Positions 6,430-7,321 of a DNA stretch of 7,321 nucleotides are shown piece by piece. A model generated the notes under the pieces. It worked only from the letters and a program-made list of their open reading frames with translations, did not search any database and was not told the DNA's origin. The first letter of the stretch is position 1. Every line of letters begins with the position of its first letter. The DNA comes from Alphaproteobacteria bacterium (lineage in GTDB: Bacteria; Pseudomonadota; Alphaproteobacteria; RS24). The translations under genes were made by a program, and so were the position numbers. The DNA is taken from assembly GCA_015163825.1 (NCBI GenBank), contig JAAOIL010000095.1, positions 1 to 7,321 on the forward strand. Direction: 5' to 3'.

Positions 6430-7321
6430 ATGTCACGCACAACTTCCCTACAAGATTATCGCAATATCGGTATCATGGCGCATATTGATGCGGGCAAAAC
6501 GACAACGACAGAGCGCATTCTCTATTACACGGGCGTTAGCTACAAAATAGGCGAAGTCCATGATGGCGCCGCCACTATGGATTGGATGGAGCAAGAACAA
6601 GAACGCGGCATCACGATTACATCGGCGGCGACAACTTGTTTCTGGCGTGATGTGCGCATCAACATTATTGATACACCAGGTCATGTGGATTTCACGATTG
6701 AGGTGGAACGTTCTTTGCGGGTGCTTGATGGTGCGGTTGCCGTGTTTGACTCGGTAGCAGGTGTAGAGCCACAATCCGAAACGGTTTGGCGCCAAGCAGA
6801 TAAATATGCTGTGCCGCGTATGTGTTTCATCAATAAGATGGATAGAATAGGCGCAGACTTTTTCCGTTGCGTTGATATGATAATTGATAGGCTCGGTGCT
6901 AATCCTTTGATTGTGCAATTGCCTATCGGTGCTGAAAGTAATTATGAGGGCTTGATTGACCTCGTCAAAATGAAAGAGGTTCTCTGGAAAAACGAAGACC
7001 TCGGGGCGGAATATGAATATGGTGATATCCGTGATGAGTTAAAAGACCAAGCGCAAGAATATCGCATCCGCCTTATTGAAGCAGCAGTGGAAATGGACGA
7101 CACAGCAATGGAAGCCTATCTGGAAGGCAACGAACCAGACGAGGCAACATTGATTAAATGTATCCGTCGCGGCACAATCGGGAAAAACTTTGTGCCTGTG
7201 CTTAACGGCACGGCTTTTAAGAATAAGGGTGTGCAGCCTTTGCTAGATGCTGTGGTAGATTTTATGCCATCACCAACAGATGTTGCCGCCATTCAGGGTA
7301 CTGACCCCAAAACCGAAGCGG
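6430..7321 (+). CDS. fusA: elongation factor G, N-terminal part (3' end outside window)
   Basis: EF-G is the GTPase that moves tRNAs and mRNA through the ribosome after peptide-bond formation and, with the ribosome recycling factor, splits ribosomes. The window holds 297 codons of about 690, covering the G domain with its G' insert. GTPase motifs are intact: G1 AHIDAGKTT (residues 17-25), G2 RGITI with T62, G3 DTPGH (81-85), G4 NKMD (135-138) and a G5-like NGTAFKNKG near 259-267, where E. coli has CGSAFKNKG. GGAG at 6420-6423 lies 6 bases before the ATG, and the start MSRTTSLQDYRNIGIMAHID matches relatives. The frame is open at the 3' edge. The close match to canonical EF-G and the str-operon position argue against a TetM-type protection protein or a secondary EF-G2. 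tuf is often next in this operon, but that is outside the window. Confidence 0.98.
   Translation, partial: MSRTTSLQDYRNIGIMAHIDAGKTTTTERILYYTGVSYKIGEVHDGAATMDWMEQEQERGITITSAATTCFWRDVRINIIDTPGHVDFTIEVERSLRVLDGAVAVFDSVAGVEPQSETVWRQADKYAVPRMCFINKMDRIGADFFRCVDMIIDRLGANPLIVQLPIGAESNYEGLIDLVKMKEVLWKNEDLGAEYEYGDIRDELKDQAQEYRIRLIEAAVEMDDTAMEAYLEGNEPDEATLIKCIRRGTIGKNFVPVLNGTAFKNKGVQPLLDAVVDFMPSPTDVAAIQGTDPKTEA

Noticed and set aside
6430..7321. fusA as a TetM-like ribosome protection protein or secondary EF-G2.
   Set aside because: Str-operon context, a canonical N-terminus and close similarity to ordinary EF-G across all G motifs support the housekeeping gene. The GTA in place of GSA near residue 260 is a conservative change.
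1..7321. A CRISPR array, mobile element, defence island or other novel multi-gene system.
   Set aside because: No spaced identical repeats, transposase, integrase, att-like site or unfamiliar gene was found. Every coding stretch is a recognised core gene.

Overview
The window is one uninterrupted piece of the conserved transcription and translation core of a bacterial chromosome, all on the + strand. It holds the 3' end of rpoB, the whole of rpoC, a 325-base gap, rpsL, rpsG and the first 297 codons of fusA, which runs off the 3' edge. The proteins look alphaproteobacterial: RpoC starts MNQDVMNVFSP, RpoB has HARSIGPYS where gammaproteobacteria have HARSTG, and the order rpoB-rpoC-rpsL-rpsG-fusA is the fused rif/str cluster common in that class. 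GC is about mid-40s percent by spot counts of a few lines, low for the class. I cannot place the organism below class.

Layout: positions 1-1047 carry the RNA polymerase beta C-terminal part and 1057-5238 the full beta' subunit, with only nine bases between the rpoB stop and the preferred rpoC start. The gap 5239-5563 holds a weak terminator-like hairpin with a T-run just after rpoC, a second perfect hairpin, a stretch with no assigned role, a good sigma-70-type promoter (-10 TATAAT at 5457-5462), and a leader of roughly 95 bases with two further hairpins. rpsL (5564-5935), rpsG (5947-6417) and fusA (from 6430) then follow with 11- and 12-base spacers, each with its own Shine-Dalgarno sequence.

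The genes supply the catalytic core of RNA polymerase, two small-subunit ribosomal proteins (S12 in the decoding centre, S7 in the head) and the translocase EF-G, so the region couples polymerase and ribosome synthesis. All catalytic and metal-binding residues I checked are intact, and no gene is broken, fused or visibly transferred.

I found no mobile element, CRISPR array, tRNA, defence gene or novel multi-gene system. The parts that merit a second look are all non-coding and lie between rpoC and rpsL. Chief among them is a leader with an attenuator-like hairpin and a possible anti-Shine-Dalgarno pairing, which could carry the regulation that E. coli places in its longer rpsL-rpsG spacer.
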